Source: Acidobacteriota bacterium
Lineage (GTDB): Bacteria; Acidobacteriota; UBA890
Assembly: GCA_022563115.1 (NCBI GenBank)
Contig: JADFNY010000237.1
Location: 1 to 6,103 of the forward strand
Direction of reading: 5' to 3'
Length of the DNA stretch: 6,103 nucleotides
The translations under genes and the position numbers were made by a program. Every line of letters begins with the position of its first letter. Within the stretch, counting starts at the first letter, position 1. The notes beneath the pieces were generated by a model. That model searched no databases. It was not told the DNA's origin and saw only the letters and a program-made list of their open reading frames with translations. Shown here one piece after another: positions 6,081 through 6,103 of this stretch.

Positions 6081-6100
6081 ATTTCGATAGTTGTCGAAAT
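6081..6100. promoter_or_regulatory. Inverted repeat at the right edge, probable operator of another regulator
   Basis: Arms ATTTCGA (6081-6087) and TCGAAAT (6094-6100) are perfectly complementary, with a 6-base centre TAGTTG. The A+T-rich dyad stands out in a G+C-rich stretch and differs in sequence from the dyad nearer the repressor gene. Its shape resembles sites of winged-helix dimers such as the ArsR family. It may serve a gene beginning just beyond the window or a distal element of the leftward operon. The structure is seen; the function is guessed. Confidence 0.4.
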
Positions 6101-6103
6101 CTC

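Overview
The window is G+C-rich (roughly two thirds by eye) and holds four protein-coding genes. They form three transcription units in a chromosomal, Gram-negative-like setting. No tRNA, rRNA, CRISPR array, insertion sequence or phage gene was seen. A secreted metal-dependent amidohydrolase beside a BlaI / M56-peptidase regulator pair, with a nucleotide-sugar dehydratase, suggests a high-G+C phylum such as Acidobacteriota or Gemmatimonadota. That assignment is inference from gene families and codon use, not from a marker gene.

Layout. (1) 1-1034, minus strand: a nearly complete dTDP-glucose 4,6-dehydratase-like SDR enzyme whose C-terminal end runs off the left edge. (2) 1035-1265: a divergent intergenic region. 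It holds short palindromes next to the dehydratase start, a pair of mutually exclusive hairpins, and a good sigma70-type promoter plus Shine-Dalgarno for the rightward gene. (3) 1266-2843, plus strand: an exported amidohydrolase with a full metal-ligand set and an unusual tryptophan-rich segment. (4) 2844-3199: a 356-base gap with no supportable gene. (5) 3200-5940, minus strand: a two-gene operon. A BlaI/MecI-type repressor comes first and overlaps by 4 bases (ATGA) a BlaR1-type M56 membrane metallopeptidase of 782 residues. (6) 5941-6103: the operon's upstream region, with a clean inverted repeat suited to a BlaI operator, and a second, different dyad at the right edge that probably belongs to another promoter.

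How the parts work together. The repressor and M56 peptidase have the architecture of the BlaI-BlaR1 / MecI-MecR1 signalling pairs: the membrane peptidase senses something outside and inactivates the dimeric repressor by proteolysis. There is no penicillin-binding sensor domain and no beta-lactamase gene here, so the signal and regulon are unknown. The peptidase's outer region is the most interesting part of the window. It has two divergent copies of one small domain, and between them four almost identical 26-residue repeats encoded by a 78-bp tandem repeat. The dehydratase and amidohydrolase show no evident functional link to the pair.
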